Made by a program: the position numbers and the translations under genes. From assembly GCA_963514095.1 (NCBI GenBank), contig CAUPSS010000009.1, positions 62,001 to 126,000 on the forward strand: DNA of 64,000 nt, written 5' to 3'. Shown here piece after piece: positions 25,401-39,400 of this stretch (positions within the stretch are counted from its first letter, which is position 1; the number at the start of each line of letters is the position of its first letter). The notes below the pieces were generated by a model. The model saw only the letters and a list, made by a program, of their open reading frames with translations, had not been told where the DNA came from and made no database searches. The DNA comes from Eutrigla gurnardus (lineage: Eukaryota; Chordata; Actinopteri; Perciformes; Triglidae).

Positions 25401-27578
25401 GGCCCTGTGATAGACTGGTTACCTGTCTGTCTCTACATGTCAGCCCTGTGACAGACTGGTTGCCTGTCTGTCTCTACATGTCAGCCCTGTGATAGACTGG
25501 TTACCTGTCTGTCTCTACATGTCTCCCTGTGATAGACTGGTTACCTGTCTGTCTCTACATGTCAGCCCTGTGATAGACTGGTTACCTGTCTGTCTCTACA
25601 TGTCTCCCTGTGATAGACTGGTTGCCTGTCTGTCTCTACATGTCAGCCCTGTGATAGACTGGTTACCTGTCTGTCTCTACATGTCTCCCTGTGATAGACT
25701 GGTTACCTGTCTGTCTCTACATGTCTCCCTGTGATAGACTGGTTACCTGTCTGTCTTTACATGTCTCCCTGTGATAGACTGGTTACCTGTCTGTCTCTAC
25801 ATGTCTCCCTGTGATAGACTGGTTACCTGTCTGTCTCTACATGTCAGCCCTGTGATAGACTGGTTACCTGTCTGTCTCTACATGTCCCCCTGTGATAGAC
25901 TGGTTACCTGTCGGTCTCTACATGTCTCCCTGTGATAGACTGGTTACCTGTCTGTCTCTACATGTCGGCCCTGTGATAGACTGGTTACCTGTCTGTCTCT
26001 ACATGTCAGCCCTGTGATAGACTGGTTGCCTGTCTGTCTCTACATGTCAGCCCTGTGATAGACTGGTTACCTGTCTGTCTCTACATGTCTCCCTGTGATA
26101 GACTGGTTACCTGTCTGTCTCTACATGTCAGCCCTGTGATAGACTGGTTACCTGTCTGTCTCTACATGTCTCCCTGTGATAGACTGGTTGCCTGTCTGTC
26201 TCTACATGTCAGCCCTGTGATAGACTGGTTACCTGTCTGTCTCTACATGTCTCCCTGTGATAGACTGGTTACCTGTCTGTCTCTACATGTCTCCCTGTGA
26301 TAGACTGGTTACCTGTCTGTCTTTACATGTCTCCCTGTGATAGACTGGTTACCTGTCTGTCTCTACATGTCTCCCTGTGATAGACTGGTTACCTGTCTGT
26401 CTCTACATGTCAGCCCTGTGATAGACTGGTTACCTGTCTGTCTCTACATGTCCCCCTGTGATAGACTGGTTACCTGTCGGTCTCTACATGTCTCCCTGTG
26501 ATAGACTGGTTACCTGTCTGTCTCTACATGTCTCCCTGTGATAGACTGGTTACCTGTCTGTCTCCACATGTCTCCATGTGATAGACTGGTTACCTGTCTG
26601 TCTCTACATGTCAGCCCTATGATAGACTGGTTACCTGTCTGTCTCTACATGTCAGCCCTGTGATAGACTGGTTACCTGTCTGTCTCTACATGTCAGCCCT
26701 GTGATAGACTGGTTACCTGTCTGTCTGTACATGTCTCCCTGTGATAGACTGGTTACCTGTCTGTCTCTACATGTCTCCCTGTGATAGACTGGTTACCTGT
26801 CTGTCTCTACATGTCAGCCCTGTGATAGACTGGTTACCTGTCTGTCTCTACATGTCTCCCTGTGATAGACTGGTCACCTGTCTGTCTCTACATGTCAGCC
26901 CTATGATAGACTGGTTACCTGTCTGTCTCTACATGTCAGCCCTGTGATAGACTGGTTACTTGTCTGTCTCTACATGTCAGCCCTGTGATAGACTGGTTAC
27001 CTGTCTGTCTGTACATGTCTCCCTGTGATAGACTGGTTACCTGTCTGTCTCTACATGTCTCCCTGTGATAGACTGGTTACCTGTCTGTCTCTACATGTCA
27101 GCCCTGTGATAGACTGGTTACCTGTCTGTCTCTACATGTCTCCCTGTGATAGACTGGTTACCTGTCTGTCTCTACATGTCTCCCTGTGATAGACTGGTCA
27201 CCTGTCTGTCTCTACATGTCTCCCTGTGATAGACTGGTTACCTGTCTGTCTTTACATGTCTCCCTGTGATAGACTGGTTACCTGTCTGTCTCTACATGTC
27301 TCCCTGTGATAGACTGGTTACCTGTCTGTCTCTACATGTCTCCCTGTGATAGACTGGTTACCTGTCTGTCTCTACATGTCCCCCTGTGATAGACTGGTTA
27401 CCTGTCTGTCTCTACATGTCTCCCTGTGATAGACTGGTTACCTGTCTGTCTCTACATGTCTCCCTGTGATAGACTGGTTACCTGTCTGTCTCTACATGTC
27501 CCCCTGTGATAGACTGGTTACCTGTCTGTCTCTACATGTCTCCCTGTGATAGACTGGTTACCTGTCTGTCTCTACATG
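22416..27578. repeat. 5,163-bp unit, tandem copy 1
   Basis: This is a direct tandem repeat of 27579-32741 at a constant offset of 5,163 bp. Shared rare markers are tgtcagtacatg (23498 and 28661), tccacgtg (23951 and 29114), ggatacc (24608 and 29771), gatatactgg (25091 and 30254) and ggttacttg (26957 and 32120). I saw no substitution between the two copies at the sites I compared. Homology ends at the next h/g monomer (27579 against 32742), where this copy lacks ten monomers. It extends a little upstream of 22416, by one or two monomers. Confidence 0.88.
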
Positions 27579-30500
27579 TCGGCCCTGTGATAGACTGGTT
27601 ACCTGTCTGTCTCTACATGTCAGCCCTGTGACAGACTGGTTGCCTGTCTGTCTCTACATGTCAGCCCTGTGATAGACTGGTTACCTGTCTGTCTCTACAT
27701 GTCTCCCTGTGATAGACTGGTTACCTGTCTGTCTCTACATGTCAGCCCTGTGATAGACTGGTTACCTGTCTGTCTCTACATGTCTCCCTGTGATAGACTG
27801 GTTGCCTGTCTGTCTCTACATGTCAGCCCTGTGATAGACTGGTTACCTGTCTGTCTCTACATGTCTCCCTGTGATAGACTGGTTACCTGTCTGTCTCTAC
27901 ATGTCTCCCTGTGATAGACTGGTTACCTGTCTGTCTTTACATGTCTCCCTGTGATAGACTGGTTACCTGTCTGTCTCTACATGTCTCCCTGTGATAGACT
28001 GGTTACCTGTCTGTCTCTACATGTCAGCCCTGTGATAGACTGGTTACCTGTCTGTCTCTACATGTCCCCCTGTGATAGACTGGTTACCTGTCGGTCTCTA
28101 CATGTCTCCCTGTGATAGACTGGTTACCTGTCTGTCTCTACATGTCTCCCTGTGATAGACTGGTTACCTGTCTGTCTCCACATGTCTCCATGTGATAGAC
28201 TGGTTACCTGTCTGTCTCTACATGTCTCCCTGTGATAGACTGGTCACCTGTCTGTCTCTACATGTCTCCCTGTGATAGACTGGTTACCTGTCTGTCTTTA
28301 CATGTCTCCCTGTGATAGACTGGTTACCTGTCTGTCTCTACATGTCTCCCTGTGATAGACTGGTTACCTGTCTGTCTCTACATGTCGGCCCTGTGATAGA
28401 CTGGTTACCTGTCTGTCTCTACATGTCAGCCCTGTGATAGACTGGTCACCTGTCTCTCTCTACATGTCAGCCCTGTGATAGACTGGTTACCTGTCTGTCT
28501 CTACATGTCTCCCTGTGATAGACTGGTTACGTGTCTGTCTCCACATGTCTCCATGTGATAGACTGGTTACCTGTCTGTCTCTACATGTCAGCCCTATGAT
28601 AGACTGGTTACCTGTCTGTCTCTACATGTCAGCCCTGTGATAGACTGGTTACCTGTCTGTCAGTACATGTCTCCCTGTGATAGACTGGTTACCTGTCTGT
28701 CTCTACATGTCTCCCTGTGATAGACTGGTTACCTGTCTGTCTCTACATGTCAGCCCTGTGATAGACTGGTTACCTGTCTGTCTCTACATGTCTCCCTGTG
28801 ATAGACTGGTCACCTGTCTGTCTCTACATGTCTCCCTGTGATAGACTGGTTACCTGTCTGTCTTTACATGTCTCCCTGTGATAGACTGGTTACCTGTCTG
28901 TCTCTACATGTCTCCCTGTGATAGACTGGTTACCTGTCTGTCTCTACATGTCAGCCCTGTGATAGACTGGTTACCTGTCTGTCTCTACATGTCCCCCTGT
29001 GATAGACTGGTTACCTGTCGGTCTCTACATGTCTCCCTGTGATAGACTGGTTACCTGTCTGTCTCTACATGTCTCCCTGTGATAGACTGGTTACCTGTCT
29101 GTCTCCACATGTCTCCACGTGATAGACTGGTTACCTGTCTGTCTCTACATGTCAGCCCTATGATAGACTGGTTACCTGTCTGTCTCTACATGTCAGCCCT
29201 GTGATAGACTGGTTACCTGTCTGTCTCTACATGTCTCCCTGTGATAGACTGGTTACCTGTCTGTCTCTACATGTCTCCCTGTGATAGACTGGTTACCTGT
29301 CTGTCTCTACATGTCAGCCCTGTGATAGACTGGTTACCTGTCTGTCTCTACATGTCTCCCTGTGATAGACTGGTTACCTGTCTGTCTCTACATGTCTCCC
29401 TGTGATAGACTGGTCACCTGTCTGTCTCTACATGTCTCCCTGTGATAGACTGGTTACCTGTCTGTCTTTACATGTCTCCCTGTGATAGACTGGTTACCTG
29501 TCTGTCTCTACATGTCTCCCTGTGATAGACTGGTTACCTGTCTGTCTCTACATGTCTCCCTGTGATAGACTGGTTACCTGTCTGTCTCTACATGTCCCCC
29601 TGTGATAGACTGGTTACCTGTCTGTCTCTACATGTCTCCCTGTGATAGACTGGTTACCTGTCTGTCTCTACATGTCTCCCTGTGATAGACTGGTTACCTG
29701 TCTGTCTCTACATGTCCCCCTGTGATAGACTGGTTACCTGTCTGTCTCTACATGTCTCCCTGTGATAGACTGGATACCTGTCTGTCTCTACCTGTCGGCC
29801 CCTTGATAGACTGGTTACCTGTCTGTCTCTACATGTCTCCCTGTGATAGACTGGTTACCTGTCTGTCTCTACATGTCTCCCTGTGATAGACTGGTTACCT
29901 GTCTGTCTCTACATGTCGGCCCTGTGATAGACTGGTTACCTGTCTGTCTCTACATGTCAGCCCTGTGATAGACTGGTTGCCTGTCTGTCTCTACATGTCA
30001 GCCCTGTGATAGACTGGTTACCTGTCTGTCTCTACATGTCTCCCTGTGATAGACTGGTTACCTGTCTGTCTCTACATGTCAGCCCTGTGATAGACTGGTT
30101 ACCTGTCTGTCTCTACATGTCGGCCCTGTGATAGACTGGTTACCTGTCTGTCTCTACATGTCTCCCTGTGATAGACTGGTTACCTGTCTGTCTCTACATG
30201 TCTCCCTGTGATAGACTGGTTACCTGTCTGTCTTTACATGTCTCCCTGTGATATACTGGTTACCTGTCTGTCTCTACATGTCTCCCTGTGATAGACTGGT
30301 TACCTGTCTGTCTCTACATGTCTCCCTGTGATAGACTGGTTACCTGTCTGTCTCTACATGTCCCCCTGTGATAGACTGGTTACCTGTCTGTCTCTACATG
30401 TCTCCCTGTGATAGACTGGTTACCTGTCTGTCTCTACCTGTCGGCCCCTTGATAGACTGGTTACCTGTCTGTCTCTACATGTCTCCCTGTGATAGACTGG

Positions 30501-32741
30501 TTACCTGTCTGTCTCTACATGTCTCCCTGTGATAGACTGGTTACCTGTCTGTCTCTACATGTCGGCCCTGTGATAGACTGGTTACCTGTCTGTCTCTACA
30601 TGTCAGCCCTGTGACAGACTGGTTGCCTGTCTGTCTCTACATGTCAGCCCTGTGATAGACTGGTTACCTGTCTGTCTCTACATGTCTCCCTGTGATAGAC
30701 TGGTTACCTGTCTGTCTCTACATGTCAGCCCTGTGATAGACTGGTTACCTGTCTGTCTCTACATGTCTCCCTGTGATAGACTGGTTGCCTGTCTGTCTCT
30801 ACATGTCAGCCCTGTGATAGACTGGTTACCTGTCTGTCTCTACATGTCTCCCTGTGATAGACTGGTTACCTGTCTGTCTCTACATGTCTCCCTGTGATAG
30901 ACTGGTTACCTGTCTGTCTTTACATGTCTCCCTGTGATAGACTGGTTACCTGTCTGTCTCTACATGTCTCCCTGTGATAGACTGGTTACCTGTCTGTCTC
31001 TACATGTCAGCCCTGTGATAGACTGGTTACCTGTCTGTCTCTACATGTCCCCCTGTGATAGACTGGTTACCTGTCGGTCTCTACATGTCTCCCTGTGATA
31101 GACTGGTTACCTGTCTGTCTCTACATGTCGGCCCTGTGATAGACTGGTTACCTGTCTGTCTCTACATGTCAGCCCTGTGATAGACTGGTTGCCTGTCTGT
31201 CTCTACATGTCAGCCCTGTGATAGACTGGTTACCTGTCTGTCTCTACATGTCTCCCTGTGATAGACTGGTTACCTGTCTGTCTCTACATGTCAGCCCTGT
31301 GATAGACTGGTTACCTGTCTGTCTCTACATGTCTCCCTGTGATAGACTGGTTGCCTGTCTGTCTCTACATGTCAGCCCTGTGATAGACTGGTTACCTGTC
31401 TGTCTCTACATGTCTCCCTGTGATAGACTGGTTACCTGTCTGTCTCTACATGTCTCCCTGTGATAGACTGGTTACCTGTCTGTCTTTACATGTCTCCCTG
31501 TGATAGACTGGTTACCTGTCTGTCTCTACATGTCTCCCTGTGATAGACTGGTTACCTGTCTGTCTCTACATGTCAGCCCTGTGATAGACTGGTTACCTGT
31601 CTGTCTCTACATGTCCCCCTGTGATAGACTGGTTACCTGTCGGTCTCTACATGTCTCCCTGTGATAGACTGGTTACCTGTCTGTCTCTACATGTCTCCCT
31701 GTGATAGACTGGTTACCTGTCTGTCTCCACATGTCTCCATGTGATAGACTGGTTACCTGTCTGTCTCTACATGTCAGCCCTATGATAGACTGGTTACCTG
31801 TCTGTCTCTACATGTCAGCCCTGTGATAGACTGGTTACCTGTCTGTCTCTACATGTCAGCCCTGTGATAGACTGGTTACCTGTCTGTCTGTACATGTCTC
31901 CCTGTGATAGACTGGTTACCTGTCTGTCTCTACATGTCTCCCTGTGATAGACTGGTTACCTGTCTGTCTCTACATGTCAGCCCTGTGATAGACTGGTTAC
32001 CTGTCTGTCTCTACATGTCTCCCTGTGATAGACTGGTCACCTGTCTGTCTCTACATGTCAGCCCTATGATAGACTGGTTACCTGTCTGTCTCTACATGTC
32101 AGCCCTGTGATAGACTGGTTACTTGTCTGTCTCTACATGTCAGCCCTGTGATAGACTGGTTACCTGTCTGTCTGTACATGTCTCCCTGTGATAGACTGGT
32201 TACCTGTCTGTCTCTACATGTCTCCCTGTGATAGACTGGTTACCTGTCTGTCTCTACATGTCAGCCCTGTGATAGACTGGTTACCTGTCTGTCTCTACAT
32301 GTCTCCCTGTGATAGACTGGTTACCTGTCTGTCTCTACATGTCTCCCTGTGATAGACTGGTCACCTGTCTGTCTCTACATGTCTCCCTGTGATAGACTGG
32401 TTACCTGTCTGTCTTTACATGTCTCCCTGTGATAGACTGGTTACCTGTCTGTCTCTACATGTCTCCCTGTGATAGACTGGTTACCTGTCTGTCTCTACAT
32501 GTCTCCCTGTGATAGACTGGTTACCTGTCTGTCTCTACATGTCCCCCTGTGATAGACTGGTTACCTGTCTGTCTCTACATGTCTCCCTGTGATAGACTGG
32601 TTACCTGTCTGTCTCTACATGTCTCCCTGTGATAGACTGGTTACCTGTCTGTCTCTACATGTCCCCCTGTGATAGACTGGTTACCTGTCTGTCTCTACAT
32701 GTCTCCCTGTGATAGACTGGTTACCTGTCTGTCTCTACATG
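27579..32741. repeat. 5,163-bp unit, tandem copy 2
   Basis: This is the second direct copy of 22416-27578, with all five rare markers conserved in position. It is followed by h T T T C T T C T T g (32742-33142), the ten-monomer string that is missing at the end of copy 1, so in total this copy reaches 33232 with 5,564 bp from 27669. The near identity indicates a recent duplication, older than none of the private changes seen. Confidence 0.88.
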
Positions 32742-33419
32742 TCGGCCCCATGATAGACTGGTTACCTGTCTGTCTCTACATGTCTCCCTGTGATAGACTG
32801 GTTACCTGTCTGTCTCTACATGTCTCCCTGTGATAGACTGGTTACCTGTCTGTCTCTACATGTCTCCCTGTGATAGACTGGTTACCTGTCTGTCTCTACA
32901 TGTCCCCCTGTGATAGACTGGTTACCTGTCTGTCTCTACATGTCTCCCTGTGATAGACTGGTTACCTGTCTGTCTCTACATGTCTCCCTGTGATAGACTG
33001 GTTACCTGTCTGTCTCTACATGTCCCCCTGTGATAGACTGGTTACCTGTCTGTCTCTACATGTCTCCCTGTGATAGACTGGTTACCTGTCTGTCTCTACA
33101 TGTCTCCCTGTGATAGACTGGTTACCTGTCTGTCTCTACATGTCGGCCCTGTGATAGACTGGTTACCTGTCTGTCTCTACATGTCAGCCCTGTGACAGAC
33201 TGGTTGCCTGTCTGTCTCTACATGTCAGCCCTGTGATAGACTGGTTACCTGTCTGTCTCTACATGTCTCCCTGTGATAGACTGGTTACCTGTCTGTCTCT
33301 ACATGTCAGCCCTGTGATAGACTGGTTACCTGTCTGTCTCTACATGTCTCCCTGTGATAGACTGGTTGCCTGTCTGTCTCTACATGTCAGCCCTGTGATA
33401 GACTGGTTACCTGTCTGTC
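32742..33419. repeat. Ten-monomer block plus transition to the 8.5-kb units
   Basis: H T T T C T T C T T, then g, a (gtgacag, G tail), a T a TG a. This matches 22015-22692 at 10,727 bp. After about 33.42 kb the variant order changes to T T C T tacctg-h (ccttg), the start of the next large duplicated unit. It is also where several left-side markers (acgtgtctg, cacctgtctctctc, tacatatctcc) have already stopped appearing. Confidence 0.75.
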
Positions 33420-36400
33420 TCTACATGTCTCCCTGTGATAGACTGGTTACCTGTCTGTCTCTACATGTCTCCCTGTGATAGACTGGTTACCTGTCTGTCT
33501 CTACATGTCCCCCTGTGATAGACTGGTTACCTGTCTGTCTCTACATGTCTCCCTGTGATAGACTGGTTACCTGTCTGTCTCTACCTGTCGGCCCCTTGAT
33601 AGACTGGTTACCTGTCTGTCTCTACATGTCTCCCTGTGATAGACTGGTTACCTGTCTGTCTCTACATGTCTCCCTGTGATAGACTGGTTACCTGTCTGTC
33701 TCTACATGTCCCCCTGTGATAGACTGGTTACCTGTCTGTCTCTACATGTCTCCCTGTGATAGACTGGTTACCTGTCTGTTTCTACATGTCTCCCTGTGAT
33801 AGACTGGTTACCTGTCTGTCTCTACATGTCCCCCTGTGATAGACTGGTTACCTGTCTGTCTCTACATGTCTCCCTGTGATAGACTGGTTACCTGTCTGTC
33901 TCTACATGTCAGCCCTGTGATAGACTGGTTACCTGTCTGTCTCTACATGTCTCCCTGTGATAGACTGGTTACCTGTCTGTCTCTACATGTCTCCCTGTGA
34001 TAGACTGGTTACCTGTCTGTCTTTACATGTCTCCCTGTGATAGACTGGTTACCTGTCTGTCTCTACATGTCTCCCTGTGATAGACTGGTTACCTGTCTGT
34101 CTCTACATGTCAGCCCTGTGATAGACTGGTTACCTGTCTGTCTCTACATGTCCCCCTGTGATAGACTGGTTACCTGTCGGTCTCTACATGTCTCCCTGTG
34201 ATAGACTGGTTACCTGTCTGTCTCTACATGTCTCCCTGTGATAGACTGGTTACCTGTCTGTCTCCACATGTCTCCATGTGATAGACTGGTTACCTGTCTG
34301 TCTCTACATGTCAGCCCTATGATAGACTGGTTACCTGTCTGTCTCTACATGTCAGCCCTGTGATAGACTGGTTACCTGTCTGTCTCTACATGTTAGCCCT
34401 GTGATAGACTGGTTACCTGTCTGTCTGTACATGTCTCCCTGTGATAGACTGGTTACCTGTCTGTCTCTACATGTCTCCCTGTGATAGACTGGTTACCTGT
34501 CTGTCTCTACATGTCAGCCCTGTGATAGACTGGTTACCTGTCTGTCTCTACATGTCTCCCTGTGATAGACTGGTCACCTGTCTGTCTCTACATGTCAGCC
34601 CTATGATAGACTGGTTACCTGTCTGTCTCTACATGTCAGCCCTTTGATAGACTGGTTACCTGTCTGTCTCTACATGTCTCCCTGTGATAGACTGGTCACC
34701 TGTCTGTCTCTACATGTCTCCCTGTGATAGACTGGTTACCTGTCTATCTTTACATGTCTCCCTGTGATAGACTGGTTACCTGTCTGTCTCTACATGTCTC
34801 CCTGTGATAGACTGGTTACCTGTCTGTCTCTACATGTCTCCCTGTGATAGACTGGTTACCTGTCTGTCTCTACATGTCCCCCTGTGATAGACTGGTTACC
34901 TGTCTGTCTCTACATGTCTCCCTGTGATAGACTGGTTACCTGTCTGTCTCTACATGTCTCCCTGTGATAGACTGGTTACCTGTCTGTCTCTACATGTCCC
35001 CCTGTGATAGACTGGTTACCTGTCTGTCTCTACATGTCTCCCTGTGATAGACTGGTTACCTGTCTGTCTCTACATGTCGGCCCCATGATAGACTGGTTAC
35101 CTGTCTGTCTCTACATGTCTCCCTGTGATAGACTGGTTACCTGTCTGTCTGTACATGTCTCCCTGTGATAGACTGGTTACCTGTCTGTCTCTACATGTCT
35201 CCATGTGATAGACTGGTTACCTGTCTGTCTCTACATGTCAGCCCTATGATAGACTGGTTACCTGTCTGTCTCTACATGTCAGCCCTGTGATAGACTGGTT
35301 ACCTGTCTGTCTCTACATGTCAGCCCTGTGATAGACTGGTTACCTGTCTGTCTGTACATGTCTCCCTGTGATAGACTGGTTACCTGTCTGTCTCTACATG
35401 TCTCCCTGTGATAGACTGGTTACCTGTCTGTCTCTACATGTTAGCCCTGTGATAGACTGGTTACCTGTCTGTCTCTACATGTCTCCCTGTGATAGACTGG
35501 TTACCTGTCTGTCTCTACATGTCTCCCTGTGATAGACTGGTCACCTGTCTGTCTCTACATGTCTCCCTGTGATAGACTGGTTACCTGTCTGTCTTTACAT
35601 GTCTCCCTGTGATAGACTGGTTACCTGTCTGTCTCTACATGTCTCCCTGTGATAGACTGGTTACCTGTCTGTCTCTACATGTCTCCCTGTGATAGACTGG
35701 TTACCTGTCTGTCTCTACATGTCCCCCTGTGATAGACTGGTTACCTGTCTGTCTCTACATGTCTCCCTGTGATAGACTGGTTACCTGTCTGTCTCTACAT
35801 GTCTCCCTGTGATAGACTGGTTACCTGTCTGTCTCCACATGTCTCCATGTGATAGACTGGTTACCTGTCTGTCTCTACATGTCAGCCCTATGATAGACTG
35901 GTTACCTGTCTGTCTCTACATGTCAGCCCTGTGATAGACTGGTTACCTGTCTGTCTCTACATGTTAGCCCTGTGATAGACTGGTTACCTGTCTGTCTGTA
36001 CATGTCTCCCTGTGATAGACTGGTTACCTGTCTGTCTCTACATGTCTCCCTGTGATAGACTGGTTACCTGTCTGTCTCTACATGTCAGCCCTGTGATAGA
36101 CTGGTTACCTGTCTGTCTCTACATGTCTCCCTGTGATAGACTGGTCACCTGTCTGTCTCTACATGTCAGCCCTATGATAGACTGGTTACCTGTCTGTCTC
36201 TACATGTCAGCCCTGTGATAGACTGGTTACCTGTCTGTCTCTACATGTCAGCCCTGTGATAGACTGGTTACCTGTCTGTCTGTACATGTCTCCCTGTGAT
36301 AGACTGGTTACCTGTCTGTCTCTACATGTCTCCCTGTGATAGACTGGTTACCTGTCTGTCTCTACATGTCAGCCCTGTGATAGACTGGTTACCTGTCTGT

Positions 36401-39400
36401 CTCTACATGTCTCCCTGTGATAGACTGGTTACCTGTCTGTCTCTACATGTCTCCCTGTGATAGACTGGTCACCTGTCTGTCTCTACATGTCTCCCTGTGA
36501 TAGACTGGTTACCTGTCTATCTTTACATGTCTCCCTGTGATAGACTGGTTACCTGTCTGTCTCTACATGTCTCCCTGTGATAGACTGGTTACCTGTCTGT
36601 CTCTACATGTCTCCCTGTGATAGACTGGTTACCTGTCTGTCTCTACATGTCAGCCCTATGATAGACTGGTTACCTGTCTGTCTCTACATGTCAGCCCTGT
36701 GATAGACTGGTTACCTGTCTGTCTCTACATGTCAGCCCTGTGATAGACTGGTTACCTGTCTGTCTGTACATGTCTCCCTGTGATAGACTGGTTACCTGTC
36801 TGTCTCTACATGTCTCCCTGTGATAGACTGGTTACCTGTCTGTCTCTACATGTTAGCCCTGTGATAGACTGGTTACCTGTCTGTCTCTACATGTCTCCCT
36901 GTGATAGACTGGTTACCTGTCTGTCTCTACATGTCTCCCTGTGATAGACTGGTCACCTGTCTGTCTCTACATGTCTCCCTGTGATAGACTGGTTACCTGT
37001 CTGTCTTTACATGTCTCCCTGTGATAGACTGGTTACCTGTCTGTCTCTACATGTCTCCCTGTGATAGACTGGTTACCTGTCTGTCTCTACATGTCTCCCT
37101 GTGATAGACTGGTTACCTGTCTGTCTCTACATGTCCCCCTGTGATAGACTGGTTACCTGTCTGTCTCTACATGTCTCCCTGTGATAGACTGGTTACCTGT
37201 CTGTCTCTACATGTCTCCCTGTGATAGACTGGTTACCTGTCTGTCTCTACATGTCCCCCTGTGATAGACTGGTTACCTGTCTGTCTCTACATGTCGGCCC
37301 CATGATAGACTGGTTACCTGTCTGTCTCTACATGTCGGCCCTGTGATAGACTGGTTACCTGTCTGTCTCTACATGTCAGCCCTGTGATAGACTGGTTGCC
37401 TGTCTGTCTCTACATGTCAGCCCTGTGATAGACTGGTTACCTGTCTGTCTCTACATGTCTCCCTGTGATAGACTGGTTACCTGTCTGTCTCTACATGTCT
37501 CCCTGTGATAGACTGGTTACCTGTCTGTCTCTACATGTCAGCCCTGTGATAGACTGGTTGCCTGTCTGTCTCTACATGTCAGCCCTGTGATAGACTGGTT
37601 ACCTGTCTGTCTCTACATGTCTCCCTGTGATAGACTGGTTACCTGTCTGTCTCTACATGTCTCCCTGTGATAGACTGGTTACCTGTCTGTCTCTACATGT
37701 CAGCCCTGTGATAGACTGGTCACCTGTCTGTCTCTACATGTCAGCCCTATGATAGACTGGTTACCTGTCTGTCTCTACATGTCAGCCCTGTGATAGACTG
37801 GTTACCTGTCTGTCTTTACATGTCTCCCTGTGATAGACTGGTTACCTGTCTGTCTCTACATGTCTCCCTGTGATAGACTGGTTACCTGTCTGTCTCTACA
37901 TGTCAGCCCTGTGATAGACTGGTTACCTGTCTGTCTCTACATGTCCCCCTGTGATAGACTGGTTACCTGTCGGTCTCTACATGTCTCCCTGTGATAGACT
38001 GGTTACCTGTCTGTCTCAACATGTCTCCCTGTGATAGACTGGTTACCTGTCTGTCTCCACATGTCTCCATGTGATAGACTGGTTACCTGTCTGTCTCTAC
38101 ATGTCAGCCCTATGATAGACTGGTTACCTGTCTGTCTCTACATGTCAGCCCTGTGATAGACTGGTTACCTGTCTGTCTCTACATGTCAGCCCTGTGATAG
38201 ACTGGTTACCTGTCTGTCTGTACATGTCTCCCTGTGATAGACTGGTTACCTGTCTGTCTCTACATGTCTCCCTGTGATAGACTGGTTACCTGTCTGTCTC
38301 TACATGTCAGCCCTGTGATAGACTGTCTCTACATGTCTCCCTGTGATAGACTGGTTACCTGTCTGTCTCTACATGTCTCTACATGTCTCCCTGTGATAGA
38401 CTGTGATAGACTGGTTACCTGTCTGTCTCTACATGTCGGCCCCATGATAGACTGGTTACCTGTCTGTCTCTACATGTCTCCCTGTGATAGACTGGTTACC
38501 TGTCTGTCTCTACATGTCTCCCTGTGATAGACTGGTTACCTGTCTGTCTCTACATGTCGGCCCTGTGATAGACTGGTTACCTGTCTGTCTCTACATGTCA
38601 GCCCTGTGAGAGACTGGTTGCCTGTCTGTCTCTACATGTCAGCCCTGTGATAGACTGGTTACCTGTCTGTCTCTACATGTCTCCCTGTGATAGACTGGTT
38701 ACCTGTCTGTCTCTACATGTCAGCCCTGTGATAGACTGGTTACCTGTCTGTCTCTACATGTCTCCCTGTGATAGACTGGTTGCCTGTCTGTCTCTACATG
38801 TCAGCCCTGTGATAGACTGGTTACCTGTCTGTCTCTACATGTCTCCCTGTGATAGACTGGTTACCTGTCTGTCTCTACATGTCTCCCTGTGATAGACTGG
38901 TTACCTGTCTGTCTTTACATGTCTCCCTGTGATAGACTGGTTACCTGTCTGTCTCTACATGTCTCCCTGTGATAGACTGGTTACCTGTCTGTCTCTACAT
39001 GTCAGCCCTGTGATAGACTGGTTACCTGTCTGTCTCTACATGTCCCCCTGTGATAGACTGGTTACCTGTCGGTCTCTACATGTCTCCCTGTGATAGACTG
39101 GTTACCTGTCTGTCTCTACATGTCTCCCTGTGATAGACTGGTTACCTGTCTGTCTCCACATGTCTCCATGTGATAGACTGGTTACCTGTCTGTCTCTACA
39201 TGTCAGCCCTGTGATAGACTGGTTACCTGTCTGTCTCTACATGTCAGCCCTGTGATAGACTGGTTACCTGTCTGTCTGTACATGTCTCCCTGTGATAGAC
39301 TGGTTACCTGTCTGTCTCTACATGTCTCCCTGTGATAGACTGGTTACCTGTCTGTCTCTACATGTCAGCCCTGTGATAGACTGGTTACCTGTCTGTCTCT

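Noticed and set aside
38234..38527. 97-codon open frames at 38234, 46751, 52890, 61240 and 62339
   Set aside because: They are longer only because the triple-indel cluster shifts the register so that the stops are avoided once more. The underlying DNA is ordinary satellite.
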